A stretch of 6,873 nucleotides of DNA from an uncultured Methylococcaceae bacterium (GTDB taxonomy: Bacteria > Pseudomonadota > Gammaproteobacteria > Methylococcales > Methylomonadaceae). Every line of letters starts with the position of its first letter. Within the stretch, counting starts at the first letter, position 1. Where the stretch lies: assembly GCA_913009515.1 (NCBI GenBank), contig CAJVYO010000093.1:1-6873 (forward strand). Reading direction: 5' to 3'. Of the stretch, positions 1 through 6,691 are shown piece by piece. Under the pieces are notes generated by a model. The model ran no database searches. It saw only the letters and a list, made by a program, of their open reading frames with translations, and was not told the origin of the DNA. The translations under genes were made by a program, and so were the position numbers.

Positions 1-256
1 CTGTAACTTTATTTTTTGTTTTTTGTTTGAAAATATTAGCACTCAGTATATCGCGAATATCATTATTAGTTTGTTTAGAGCTGTGATGTTTAATCGCATT
101 TTTAGATTTTACGACAGCTGAAGAAGCGGTTGTATTCGCAATATTATTAGGGGTTAATGTTTTCCAAAGCCATTGTGCGGCATAAAACATACTAATAATG
201 CATACAATGATGGCGATACTATGTTGGGTTTTTTTGTAGTGAGAGATATTGATCAT
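1..256 (-). CDS. gspC: GspC, T2SS inner-membrane/secretin linker (5' part, runs off window)
   Basis: The first 85 codons of a gene that continues past position 1. The product starts MINISHYKKT, has one hydrophobic segment at about residues 13-31 (SIAIIVCIISMFYAAQWLW), then a polar Lys/His/Asn-rich linker (about 36-65). A stretch with DILSANIFKQ (69-78) follows, where GspC proteins begin the periplasmic HR domain. GspC is anchored in the inner membrane, binds GspL and GspM, and uses its HR domain to contact the N-terminal domains of the secretin GspD. The ATG at 254-256 lies 5 bases after the gspN stop, so the gene is in the same operon; no clear Shine-Dalgarno sequence precedes it. The call rests on topology, the HR-like stretch and the gspM-gspN context. 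The HR and PDZ or coiled-coil domains that would confirm it are mostly outside the window. Confidence 0.75.
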   Translation of the reverse strand, partial: MINISHYKKTQHSIAIIVCIISMFYAAQWLWKTLTPNNIANTTASSAVVKSKNAIKHHSSKQTNNDIRDILSANIFKQKTKNKVT

Positions 257-261
257 AAGGA

Positions 262-1002
262 TTAAAACTTAAGTTTTTCAGTAAAGCGAATAACAACATC
301 GGTGGGCTGTTCAGATAATGCCCCTTGTTTTGTTAACGTGAGCAATTGTTGGTAGAGTTTAATATCAGCTTGTTTGTTGGTATGAGCATGAATGTTGATT
401 AAGTTTAATTGAGTGCGATGTTCAAGGATATTCACGATTAAATCTTGCTGTTCGGTTTCTAGTAGCAGATTTAGTTTAGGTAGTTTATTAGTTTTTCTAT
501 TTGCGGATACTTTACCACCTGACCATAATAAATTACCTGATTGAATATAATAAGGTGGATTATTATTAAATGATAAATCGTTTATTGTAATAGTTCCTGT
601 CATGCTGGCATGCTGAGGAAGCGGATATGAGCGTGTTATATGTGCTGCATCTAATGTACCGTTCAATATAAACTGAGGATCAAAGCTATTGAGCTGCGAG
701 TTTAGTGTGAGTTTAGAGTGTTGATTGTTGAGATTAATAGCTATCACGACATCATTAGTAAAATAATTTAAGGGTTTAAATAGCCAGTTAATATTAGCGG
801 TTAAACCTTTTTTATGTGTTAAATTTAAGTTTCCTTGCCAAATATTACCTTGTTCATTGGTGACTTTCCATGCATTATTAGCTTTTTTGTCTAAAAAATA
901 ATCGCTAATAAACTGAGTGGGTGTAAAGATAATAAAAAATAAACTGAAGCTTAATAGGCAGAGTAATAGATAGGAAAAAATTATTTTTGTGTGATTAAAC
1001 AT
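262..1002 (-). CDS. gspN: GspN, T2SS accessory inner-membrane protein
   Basis: A 246-residue protein, a usual length for the T2SS protein N family. It has a short cytoplasmic start, one membrane segment at about residues 7-28 and a periplasmic domain rich in predicted beta strands. Family-like marks are GNIWQG (52-57), a second Trp-containing strand INWLF (71-75), and SGNLLWSGGKV (155-165). GspN occurs in only some T2SS loci. Its precise role is not settled; it is thought to act at the inner membrane with the GspC/L/M assembly. Its ATG is one base after the gspM stop and it ends 5 bases before gspC, so it is tightly coupled to both. No Shine-Dalgarno sequence is visible before the start. Sequence conservation in this family is low, so position after gspM is part of the evidence. 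Confidence 0.88.
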   Translation of the reverse strand: MFNHTKIIFSYLLLCLLSFSLFFIIFTPTQFISDYFLDKKANNAWKVTNEQGNIWQGNLNLTHKKGLTANINWLFKPLNYFTNDVVIAINLNNQHSKLTLNSQLNSFDPQFILNGTLDAAHITRSYPLPQHASMTGTITINDLSFNNNPPYYIQSGNLLWSGGKVSANRKTNKLPKLNLLLETEQQDLIVNILEHRTQLNLINIHAHTNKQADIKLYQQLLTLTKQGALSEQPTDVVIRFTEKLKF

Positions 1003-1003
1003 A

Positions 1004-1486
1004 CTAATAGCTAATAATTATTTTAAGGTTAATAAGCTCTTTCTGACTGTCAGCAGTGATTTTAGTGATTTTAATCGTATGTTTTTGTTGTAAGGTATTA
1101 AGCCAGCGAATAGCCGCATTAAATGAGGTGTTATTTAAAATAAGCTGTAAACGTTTTTGAGATAAAGGTTTTATTTGCGTGATTTTCAAATGTTGTTGCT
1201 TGGCGGTTTTTTCAACCAGCGTCATAATACTGGAATTACTTAAGGCTTTCTTTTTAGCGGTTGTAGAAGCTGGATTTAAGCGTTTAATTTGCTGTGCTAA
1301 AGATTGCATTGTCTGTAAATCTGTTTGGTAACTTGCAATACGATTGGTTAGCACTTTATTATCACGACTAATCGGTAAATAAATAAACGCATAGATTAAT
1401 AGCAAGCTACTGCATAAACTACCTATGACAATGATTTTTTGTTCACTGCTATTCTTTTGTTGAAACCACTGTTTAATTAATATCAT
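1004..1486 (-). CDS. gspM: GspM, T2SS inner-membrane platform protein
   Basis: A 160-residue bitopic protein, typical for GspM. It has a short cytoplasmic tail, a membrane segment at about residues 18-37 (ending YAFIYLPI), a Gln/Leu-rich helix that may be a coiled coil (about 42-70), and a small periplasmic ferredoxin-like domain. Family-like features are SIMTLVEKTAKQQHL (86-100) and FNAAIRWLNTLQQKH (122-136) followed by strand residues IKITKI. GspM pairs with GspL through the periplasmic domains and stabilises it in the platform that couples the GspE ATPase to pseudopilus growth. Its ATG overlaps the gspL stop by four bases (ATGA), which suggests translational coupling. It is followed after one base by gspN. 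Confidence 0.93.
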   Translation of the reverse strand: MILIKQWFQQKNSSEQKIIVIGSLCSSLLLIYAFIYLPISRDNKVLTNRIASYQTDLQTMQSLAQQIKRLNPASTTAKKKALSNSSIMTLVEKTAKQQHLKITQIKPLSQKRLQLILNNTSFNAAIRWLNTLQQKHTIKITKITADSQKELINLKIIISY

Positions 1487-2685
1487 CGCGTTATGCCGGT
1501 TATTTTTAATTGTGCTAAGACACGGTTATCAGCCTTGGTCGCTGAGGAAATTTCAGCGTTGATATTCTGTTGCATTAAACTATGTTTAAATAATTCGAGT
1601 TTCTCTAAAGACAGCGTAGATAAACTAATGAGTAAGGCTTGTTTATGAAATTGAAAATGGCTTAAGTTAATATCATTATGCTGTTGTGTAGCCCGTGATA
1701 ATGCAGCTAATAAAGGAAAAAATCCATCACGTTTTGTTTGATTTTTTTGTAAGGATTTTAGACCTGAACGCATTTGAGATAAGGGATTAATAATACGCTT
1801 AGCCTTGGGAAAGCTATCTTTGTAAAGAGCAATGCTTTGTTGTTCTAAGTGGTCACTTTGTTTATTGAGTTGTTGATTTTGATATAGTTGAAACGCAGTG
1901 AGTGAGCCAATCAATAAAAAACTGACAATAGCCGTTAGTTGAATGGTTCGCCATGTTTTTTGAGTATGTGCTTGAAACTCGCCCTGTAAAATATTCAGTA
2001 GTGAGGGTTGATAATGTTCACATAGCTGATTAAATAAAGGGGTATCAATCGGCTTGGTATTTAATGTTAGGGGTAAATTATCAAATGTCAGTGATGGGGT
2101 ATTACTATAGACATCAATGGTTTTAGGTAAACTTTCTTTTTCAGCTAATAACTCAAGTAACACGCCTAAATTATCGGTTTCAGAGGCGTAGCTTGTGGTG
2201 GGTGTTTTTAATAGTAATTGTGTTTCATGATGTAAAATTAGCCAGTCGGGTGTAAATTGATTTAAAAGTTGCGTTTCGCTAATCAGGGCTTGTAATTCAA
2301 TGTCTGCTGTTGATAAAGTGTCGAGTAATTGTTTTAAAAGACTTTTTTTAATGACATTAATATCGAGTGTTTTCTCAGCATTTTTTTGATAGGCAATGTG
2401 CAATAATTCAACATCTTCTGATAGTTGTTCTTCTAAATCATAGGCTAATGCTTGTTCGCGTTGCTTACGACTTTTAATATTAAGCGGTGATTGGGTTTCA
2501 TAGCTCAATGTGGCTGCCAGTATGCCAATGCACTGACTCTCTTTAGCATATTGCTGTAGCGTATTTAACGGTTCATAACCTGACGAAACTAAATTGGTTT
2601 GCGTGTTTTTTTTATACCAATGCAGTTTGGTATTAACATCAAATAGACCCTGTTCAGGTAGCTCTATAAAAAATAATGCATCCAT
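1483..2685 (-). CDS. gspL: GspL, T2SS inner-membrane platform protein that recruits the ATPase
   Basis: A 400-residue protein of normal GspL length. Residues 1 to about 240 form the cytoplasmic actin-like region that binds the GspE ATPase. It ends in the family-like SLLNILQGEFQ (228-238). One membrane helix follows at about 247-268 (TIQLTAIVSFLLIGSLTAF). The periplasmic part opens with a Gln-rich helix, carries YKDSFPKAKRIINPLSQM (288-305), matching the conserved FP...P.SQM signature of GspL, and ends in a small ferredoxin-like domain. GspL transmits the ATPase stroke to the platform with GspM and GspF. The ATG at 2683-2685 lies 33 bases after the gspK stop, the widest gap inside the gsp block. 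That gap shows no terminator, promoter or clear ribosome site. The 3' end overlaps gspM by four bases. Confidence 0.95.
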   Translation of the reverse strand: MDALFFIELPEQGLFDVNTKLHWYKKNTQTNLVSSGYEPLNTLQQYAKESQCIGILAATLSYETQSPLNIKSRKQREQALAYDLEEQLSEDVELLHIAYQKNAEKTLDINVIKKSLLKQLLDTLSTADIELQALISETQLLNQFTPDWLILHHETQLLLKTPTTSYASETDNLGVLLELLAEKESLPKTIDVYSNTPSLTFDNLPLTLNTKPIDTPLFNQLCEHYQPSLLNILQGEFQAHTQKTWRTIQLTAIVSFLLIGSLTAFQLYQNQQLNKQSDHLEQQSIALYKDSFPKAKRIINPLSQMRSGLKSLQKNQTKRDGFFPLLAALSRATQQHNDINLSHFQFHKQALLISLSTLSLEKLELFKHSLMQQNINAEISSATKADNRVLAQLKITGITR

Positions 2686-2718
2686 AAATTAATAAGATTT
2701 GAGTGAAGAAGGAAACAA

Positions 2719-3705
2719 TTAGTAAGACCGTGAGCGATAAAGGCTTTCTATTTTTGTATTACGATATAGTAGGCTATGATAATGTTGCTCTAAATTTCCT
2801 ATCCAGCCGGTATAGTGCAACATAAAATAATGACTATCAATACTTAATAAATCGGCCTTCAAGGTGCTACTTAGTTTAGGGGTTTGTGAATTATCGGCGT
2901 CTAGTTTATCAAAAAAATCTTGTACGGATGCAAAACCTTCATCTTGTTGCAGCATGATTATTTTTTCTAAATTCGCAGTGAGCATTTTATTGGATAGTGA
3001 TTTTAATAGTGTGAGGCTAATCGTATTAATATTTAAGGGCGTGACTTGGCTTTGTTTGGACGTATAACGTCCAAATTCATTGACAGCGGGCGGGGCAGGT
3101 AATACACAAATATCGGTATTCAGGGTACGAATAATCTCTGCATTCCAATAGGCAACTGCGAGCAGTTCGGGAATTTCAGTGAGTGCTTGATTGGCAGTGC
3201 GATAGGGTGGGGTATATTGGCTATAAGTTTCCCATTCTGCTCCCATAGCAGTGGGTTCATCATTACTGTCTAGCCAATCAATCAAACTCCACAGTAATTG
3301 TTCATTGAGTGCTTTTTGTTGTAATAAGGCTTTAAAAATAGTCACTTGTTCAGCTTGTATTTGATCGTTAATGACCAGATTGTTGAGGTTAAAACAGCCT
3401 TGCACATCACGCAAAGACGCTTGAAATTGTCCGCCTTCGGCTTCAATCGGTGGCATAGTTTGAGCCCAATCATCGAGCAAAGAATCGGTTTTATTTTCTT
3501 TTTCTAAATCATCTTGTAAAATTATTTTTGCCCACTGTTCGGCACTGATAAACAGTTGAAACATGTGTGAAGATTGTATTTGATTGAAGGTGCGGCGTAG
3601 ATTAATTTGCTGTTGATAAAATATCTGAGTCGCAATAATCGTACTGAGTGCCACAATTAACATCGCAGTAATGAGGGCAATACCCGTTTGTGATTTGCTT
3701 TTCAT
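2719..3705 (-). CDS. gspK: GspK, minor pseudopilin at the pseudopilus tip
   Basis: A 328-residue protein, the largest pseudopilin, as usual for GspK. The prepilin leader is MKSKSQTG, cut after Gly8 by the prepilin peptidase. The hydrophobic helix is IALITAMLIVALSTIIAT (9-26). Position +5 of the mature protein is Thr rather than Glu; lack of Glu5 is normal for GspK. The globular part carries LIDWLDSNDEP (141-151) and TPPYRTANQALTEIPEL (165-181), both family-like. The acidic residues in the first stretch lie where GspK proteins bind calcium. Cys104 and Cys200 could form a disulfide. It ends with a strand-rich segment including LHYTGWIGN (296-304). GspK forms the tip complex with GspI and GspJ. 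The ATG overlaps the gspJ stop by four bases. Confidence 0.95.
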   Translation of the reverse strand: MKSKSQTGIALITAMLIVALSTIIATQIFYQQQINLRRTFNQIQSSHMFQLFISAEQWAKIILQDDLEKENKTDSLLDDWAQTMPPIEAEGGQFQASLRDVQGCFNLNNLVINDQIQAEQVTIFKALLQQKALNEQLLWSLIDWLDSNDEPTAMGAEWETYSQYTPPYRTANQALTEIPELLAVAYWNAEIIRTLNTDICVLPAPPAVNEFGRYTSKQSQVTPLNINTISLTLLKSLSNKMLTANLEKIIMLQQDEGFASVQDFFDKLDADNSQTPKLSSTLKADLLSIDSHYFMLHYTGWIGNLEQHYHSLLYRNTKIESLYRSRSY

Positions 3706-4298
3706 CGGGGCAATTCAATAATCTGCATAAACTCACGTTTATCGGTACGCGTAATGGCTATTTTGACTGCTTTAGGCAATAAGCTTAACGGTTGTCCATC
3801 TTGAGGTGGCCAGTTTCGATACCATGTTTTATTGTCAGCTAACACGGTAATATCGATGGTTTCGATGTCATTAATCAAATCGTTTTGTTGAAATAAAGAG
3901 GCATCTGAGATATCAGGTGATAACCATAGTTGTTTTTTTAAGGTATTTTCATCGATAAAATAACGGAGACGCTGCAAAGAACTGCGTTGCAAGCCTGAAG
4001 GATTAGGACGACCTAAACGGGTAAAACTGAGTGACAGACCATTATTATAATCTAAGGATAACGCAGGTAATAAGGTGCCATAAGCATCACTGACAGGACG
4101 GGCTGTAATATGATGCAAGGTATTGTGTAATTCAGTAAAGGTATAATTAAATTCTTTAAAGCGTGTTTGTTGTGCGGTAAGGTGTTTATGGCTAATTAAT
4201 ACGCTATTTAAGCCCGCATACGATAAGGCCATAAGAATAGCGAGAATACTAATGGCAATCAGCAATTCAATTAACGTGAAACCTTGCTTGTAGGGCAT
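3702..4298 (-). CDS. gspJ: GspJ, minor pseudopilin
   Basis: A 198-residue pseudopilin of normal GspJ length. The leader is MPYKQG, cleaved after Gly6, followed by FTLIELLIAISILAILMALS (7-26) with the conserved Glu at mature position 5 (Glu11). Family-like marks are FTRLGRPNPSGLQRSSLQR (92-110), a Trp-rich stretch W159...NWPP (162-165), LPKAVKIAI (174-182) and a short tail ending ELPR. GspJ sits at the pseudopilus tip with GspI and GspK and is thought to start pseudopilus assembly. Its start overlaps the gspI stop by one base (TAATG). It is the only gene in the window with a clear Shine-Dalgarno sequence, AGGA 8 bases upstream of the ATG. Confidence 0.95.
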   Translation of the reverse strand: MPYKQGFTLIELLIAISILAILMALSYAGLNSVLISHKHLTAQQTRFKEFNYTFTELHNTLHHITARPVSDAYGTLLPALSLDYNNGLSLSFTRLGRPNPSGLQRSSLQRLRYFIDENTLKKQLWLSPDISDASLFQQNDLINDIETIDITVLADNKTWYRNWPPQDGQPLSLLPKAVKIAITRTDKREFMQIIELPR

Positions 4299-4678
4299 TA
4301 AGGTTTTCCTAGATATAAAGTTTGTTCTAAGACAGGTTCATCACTGATAGGACTACTTAACGGCGATAAACTAATTTTCAGGGTGCGTATTTTTTTATTA
4401 TCTGTTTTTTGAGTCACCGTTTGCCAACGCCATGATTGTCCAAAAATAGTATCCGTGCCTTTATTATGCTTAATAGCAGGCCATGTGGTTTGATTCTCTA
4501 AATGAATTTCGGTGATTTTATTTTGCATCAGCCAATAAGCAGTCATTTTTTCTTGGGTGATTAAGGCACCGTTTATTTCTTGATTTGCCGCCGAGAGTGT
4601 TGCTAATAAGCCAATAGAAACTACAGCTAACGCAATCATCACTTCAACTAAGGTAAAGCCTTGTTGTTTTAAATTCAC
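4298..4678 (-). CDS. gspI: GspI, minor pseudopilin (GTG start)
   Basis: A 126-residue protein, the usual size for GspI. The leader MNLKQQG is cut after Gly7, before FTLVEVMIALAVVSIGLLAT (8-27), with the conserved Glu at mature position 5 (Glu12). Typical GspI features follow: AYWLMQNKITEIHL (47-60), Trp66, and the QSWRWQT stretch (81-87). GspI is the central subunit of the GspI-J-K tip complex. The start codon is GTG (minus strand, 4678-4676). It overlaps the gspH stop by four bases (GTGA), so it is probably translated by coupling from gspH. No Shine-Dalgarno sequence is seen. No alternative start would leave a proper leader, so this start is well supported. Confidence 0.94.
   Translation of the reverse strand: MNLKQQGFTLVEVMIALAVVSIGLLATLSAANQEINGALITQEKMTAYWLMQNKITEIHLENQTTWPAIKHNKGTDTIFGQSWRWQTVTQKTDNKKIRTLKISLSPLSSPISDEPVLEQTLYLGKP
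4307..4310 (-). promoter_or_regulatory. Shine-Dalgarno sequence of gspJ
   Basis: The minus strand reads AGGA followed by 8 bases and then the gspJ ATG (4298-4296). It lies within the last codons of gspI. It stands out because no other start codon in the window has a comparable site at the right spacing. Confidence 0.55.
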
Positions 4679-5205
4679 GTCGGGTCGTCAGAGAGTAGTG
4701 ATAATTTAATGGAATTATAGTCACTGTAAAGTTTGTAACCGTCTTCTTCAAGCTCTTGGCTATTTTTAAGTTTAATGGTTAGGTTGAACTGACTAATAGA
4801 GCCATCAGGCAATAATAATATTTGTGGCAAGGTCGTTTGTGTTGTGTCAGCAGGTAGTCCATCAATTTCTAATTGATAATCTAGCGCCTTATTAAGTCGG
4901 TAATGACGTAGTAAATTATCAGAGCTTAACGGCAGCCATTGATTATCTTTGTAACGTGAAAAATAATGTTCAGAGTCTTGTAATGACCAGCCCATAATTT
5001 GTCCACGTAACACCGCATCATCTAAAGCAAGATTAAGCAGTTGTTGTAATTGGTAGGCTGCCTGTTTCGTAGGAGCAGGGCGACTATTAAGGCTGAGTGC
5101 AGCAAAAGAAAATAGAATGCCCATAATAACAAGGACAACTAATAATTCGAGTAAGGTAAAACCTGATTTTTTAAGCTTGAATAGTGGTGGCAAACCCATA
5201 GGCAT
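4675..5205 (-). CDS. gspH: GspH, minor pseudopilin
   Basis: A 176-residue pseudopilin from the ATG at 5203-5205. The leader is 15 residues (MPMGLPPLFKLKKSG), followed by FTLLELLVVLVIMGILFSFA with the conserved Glu at mature position 5 (Glu20). GspH/FimT-family marks are ALDDAVLRGQIMGWSLQ (60-76), a following aromatic strand, and WLPL (90-93). The reading frame is open up to a TTG at 5250-5248 just after the upstream stop, but that start adds a hydrophobic 15-residue extension and places the codon within a promoter-like element, so I reject it. A second ATG at 5199-5197 would give a 13-residue leader and is equally possible. GspH joins the pseudopilus shaft to the GspI-J-K tip. It is the first gsp gene here; gspG, often its upstream neighbour, is missing. 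Confidence 0.9.
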   Translation of the reverse strand: MPMGLPPLFKLKKSGFTLLELLVVLVIMGILFSFAALSLNSRPAPTKQAAYQLQQLLNLALDDAVLRGQIMGWSLQDSEHYFSRYKDNQWLPLSSDNLLRHYRLNKALDYQLEIDGLPADTTQTTLPQILLLPDGSISQFNLTIKLKNSQELEEDGYKLYSDYNSIKLSLLSDDPT

Positions 5206-5221
5206 AGATGATTTTGCAGGA

Positions 5222-5255
5222 ATAATGATTATCCCTGCAATGGCAGTCAATTATA
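5222..5255 (-). promoter_or_regulatory. Possible sigma-70 promoter(s) for the gsp operon
   Basis: Just at the stop of the upstream gene the minus strand reads TATAATTGACT. This holds two overlapping candidates. One is a TTGACT -35 box (5250-5245) with a 17-base spacer and a CATTAT -10 box (5227-5222), which would start transcription near 5215, shortly before the gspH ATG. The other is a perfect TATAAT -10 box (5255-5250) with a poor -35, which would start near 5243. Either would let the gsp block be transcribed apart from ispG and the dynamin-like gene. AT-rich DNA gives such matches by chance, so this is a moderate to weak call. Confidence 0.35.
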
Positions 5256-6630
5256 GATTTAAAAAAGTATCTTGAGGCTGGCTATTATTCGTACTTGAGC
5301 TAGCATTAAAGCTATTATTTAATGATTGCACTAAACTTTTTGCACGCGTTAGAATCATATCTAAGGTTTCTTTGGTTTCTTTTGTCCAACCCATTGGCTC
5401 TTTAAGTGGTAGAAATATACGCCATAAGGTTAAATTTTTAGCAAATAAAGCAGGCAGGTTTTCCATTAAGCCCAGTTTCATTTGACGCTCTTGAAGCATG
5501 GTAATAATAAATTTTGCATGGACTGTACTGCTGTACCAGTGAAAGGGTATTAAACCGATAGTCAGTAAAAATAAGAAAATTGATGCGACAAAGGGGTCAA
5601 GTAAAATAGCTAATAAACCAAATTGAATTTCACCGGCAACAATGGTCAGGGAAATAACACTCAGTAAGGCAACCAGCGTAAAATGCGTACGTTCTTTCCA
5701 AATTGCAATCGCATTTTTAACCTCATAAATAGCAACATCTTCAACATCATGAATATGCTGTTCTAGCATATTTAAAATACGGTACGCACTGTCAATATCA
5801 ATATTCGCTAATTTTTGTTCAATTTGTTTTTGTTCGCTGGATTCAATATCAGCCGATAAAATGAAAAATTGCCCTGATTGTAAGCCTAAGCGTTTTAAAT
5901 AGGTTTTCCATTCATCTAAATTAATAGCGGTTTGATTATTTTCGGCTTGAGAGATGATATAAATAAATTTATTCGGACTTTGACTCTCGGCTGCATAGTC
6001 AAAAAAGGCACTTAAATTTCTATGTGCTAAATTATCAAGTTGATCAGCATTAAAAAAGACAAAAACGAGGTCAGATAAATCACAGGCATGATTGCGTAAT
6101 AAATTAATGCCGGATTGTTTTTCATGCTCATTAAAACCGGGGGCATTGATAAGGGTTTTATCTTTTAAAACAGGACTATTATTGGTTTGTAATTCTAAAT
6201 AAAGATTAATATGACGACTTTCACCTTTATGTATTTGCTCTAAGCGCTCGCTAATATGGAAAAAAGGAAAGCGCGGATCACCATCAACGGCTGTTCCTGG
6301 TAAGACCATACTTAAACTGTCTTCCCGATGGGTAATGACATTAAATTGAGAATGATTATCTACATTATAACTAATCGGCGTGGTGGGTTTAATGTAACGA
6401 TTAATAAATTCTTGTTTTCCAGAGGTATTATCACCAATAAGGGTAATAATCGGCGACCATGAGGTTTTACTGGCTAACGATTCATCAAGCCCAATTAAAT
6501 CAAGTTCAAAAGCAACTTGGTCTAATTCATGATAGAGTCGAAATGCTTGTAATAAAGCAGGATTTTTATCAGCAAGGTGTTTTTCGATATGCTGTAAAGA
6601 AGAACTTATAGATTTTTCAGTGCTACTCAT
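5251..6630 (-). CDS. Dynamin/EHD-like P-loop membrane protein with degenerate GTPase motifs
   Basis: A 459-residue protein. Residues 1-55 look helical. A GTPase-like domain covers about 58-290: P-loop GDNTSGKQ (66-73), TAVDGDPRFPFFHISERLE (113-131), G3 region LINAPGFNE (160-168), LSDLVFVFFNADQ (185-197), and the G4 position ISQAEN (226-231) after the strand KFIYI. A helix leads to two membrane segments (about 315-333 and 337-363), then a helical tail (about 371-438) and a polar, low-complexity Ser/Asn end. The layout and the DGDPRFPFF and DLSD.V.VFF stretches resemble, from memory, a dynamin-family group in gammaproteobacteria. Departures from the GTPase norm are Gln73 for Ser/Thr after GK, Asn162 for Asp of DxxG, and SQAE for [NT]KxD/NQxD. 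Nucleotide hydrolysis is therefore doubtful. It is probably an inner-membrane protein facing the cytoplasm. It sits between ispG and gspH; the ATG at 6630-6628 has no clear Shine-Dalgarno site. Its cellular role is unknown. Confidence 0.72.
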   Translation of the reverse strand: MSSTEKSISSSLQHIEKHLADKNPALLQAFRLYHELDQVAFELDLIGLDESLASKTSWSPIITLIGDNTSGKQEFINRYIKPTTPISYNVDNHSQFNVITHREDSLSMVLPGTAVDGDPRFPFFHISERLEQIHKGESRHINLYLELQTNNSPVLKDKTLINAPGFNEHEKQSGINLLRNHACDLSDLVFVFFNADQLDNLAHRNLSAFFDYAAESQSPNKFIYIISQAENNQTAINLDEWKTYLKRLGLQSGQFFILSADIESSEQKQIEQKLANIDIDSAYRILNMLEQHIHDVEDVAIYEVKNAIAIWKERTHFTLVALLSVISLTIVAGEIQFGLLAILLDPFVASIFLFLLTIGLIPFHWYSSTVHAKFIITMLQERQMKLGLMENLPALFAKNLTLWRIFLPLKEPMGWTKETKETLDMILTRAKSLVQSLNNSFNASSSTNNSQPQDTFLNL

Positions 6631-6691
6631 AGTGATTAAACCGTTACGTCAATGATGTGAAAATAAGTAAGTGAGGTTTTATAAATGTTTA
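6631..6691. other. Spacer between ispG and the dynamin-like gene
   Basis: Sixty-one AT-rich bases. I see no stem-loop followed by a T run that would end ispG transcription, and no pair of promoter boxes at proper spacing. Read-through from ispG into the dynamin-like gene is therefore possible. Confidence 0.4.

Noticed and set aside
2686..2718. The 33-base gspK-gspL gap as a terminator or small regulatory RNA site
   Set aside because: No stem-loop with a following T run and no promoter boxes are seen; it is a plain AT-rich spacer.
2864..3067. A 67-codon open frame on the plus strand
   Set aside because: It lies wholly inside gspK on the opposite strand, and its translation shows no recognisable domain. 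gspK is strongly supported, so this is a shadow frame.
2719..3705. Missing Glu at mature position 5 of GspK as a defect
   Set aside because: GspK proteins normally lack Glu5, in keeping with their place at the very tip of the pseudopilus.
5206..5250. TTG start for gspH adding 15 residues
   Set aside because: It would make an unusually long 30-residue leader with a hydrophobic Ile-rich start, uses a rare start codon, and overlaps promoter-like boxes. ATG codons at 5205 and 5199 give normal leaders.
4298..5250. The pseudopilin genes as type IV pilus minor pilins instead of T2SS
   Set aside because: Their family-specific features and unbroken linkage to gspL, gspM and gspN, which are T2SS-specific, settle the assignment.
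6624..6652. TTGACG at 6652-6647 as a -35 box for the dynamin-like gene
   Set aside because: At 16 to 18 bases downstream there is no acceptable -10 box, and the start would fall within the coding region.
6678..6685. TTTATAAA palindrome as a -10 box between ispG and the dynamin-like gene
   Set aside because: The hexamer 17 bases upstream reads CGCACC, unlike a -35 box, and such AT palindromes are expected by chance in this AT-rich DNA.
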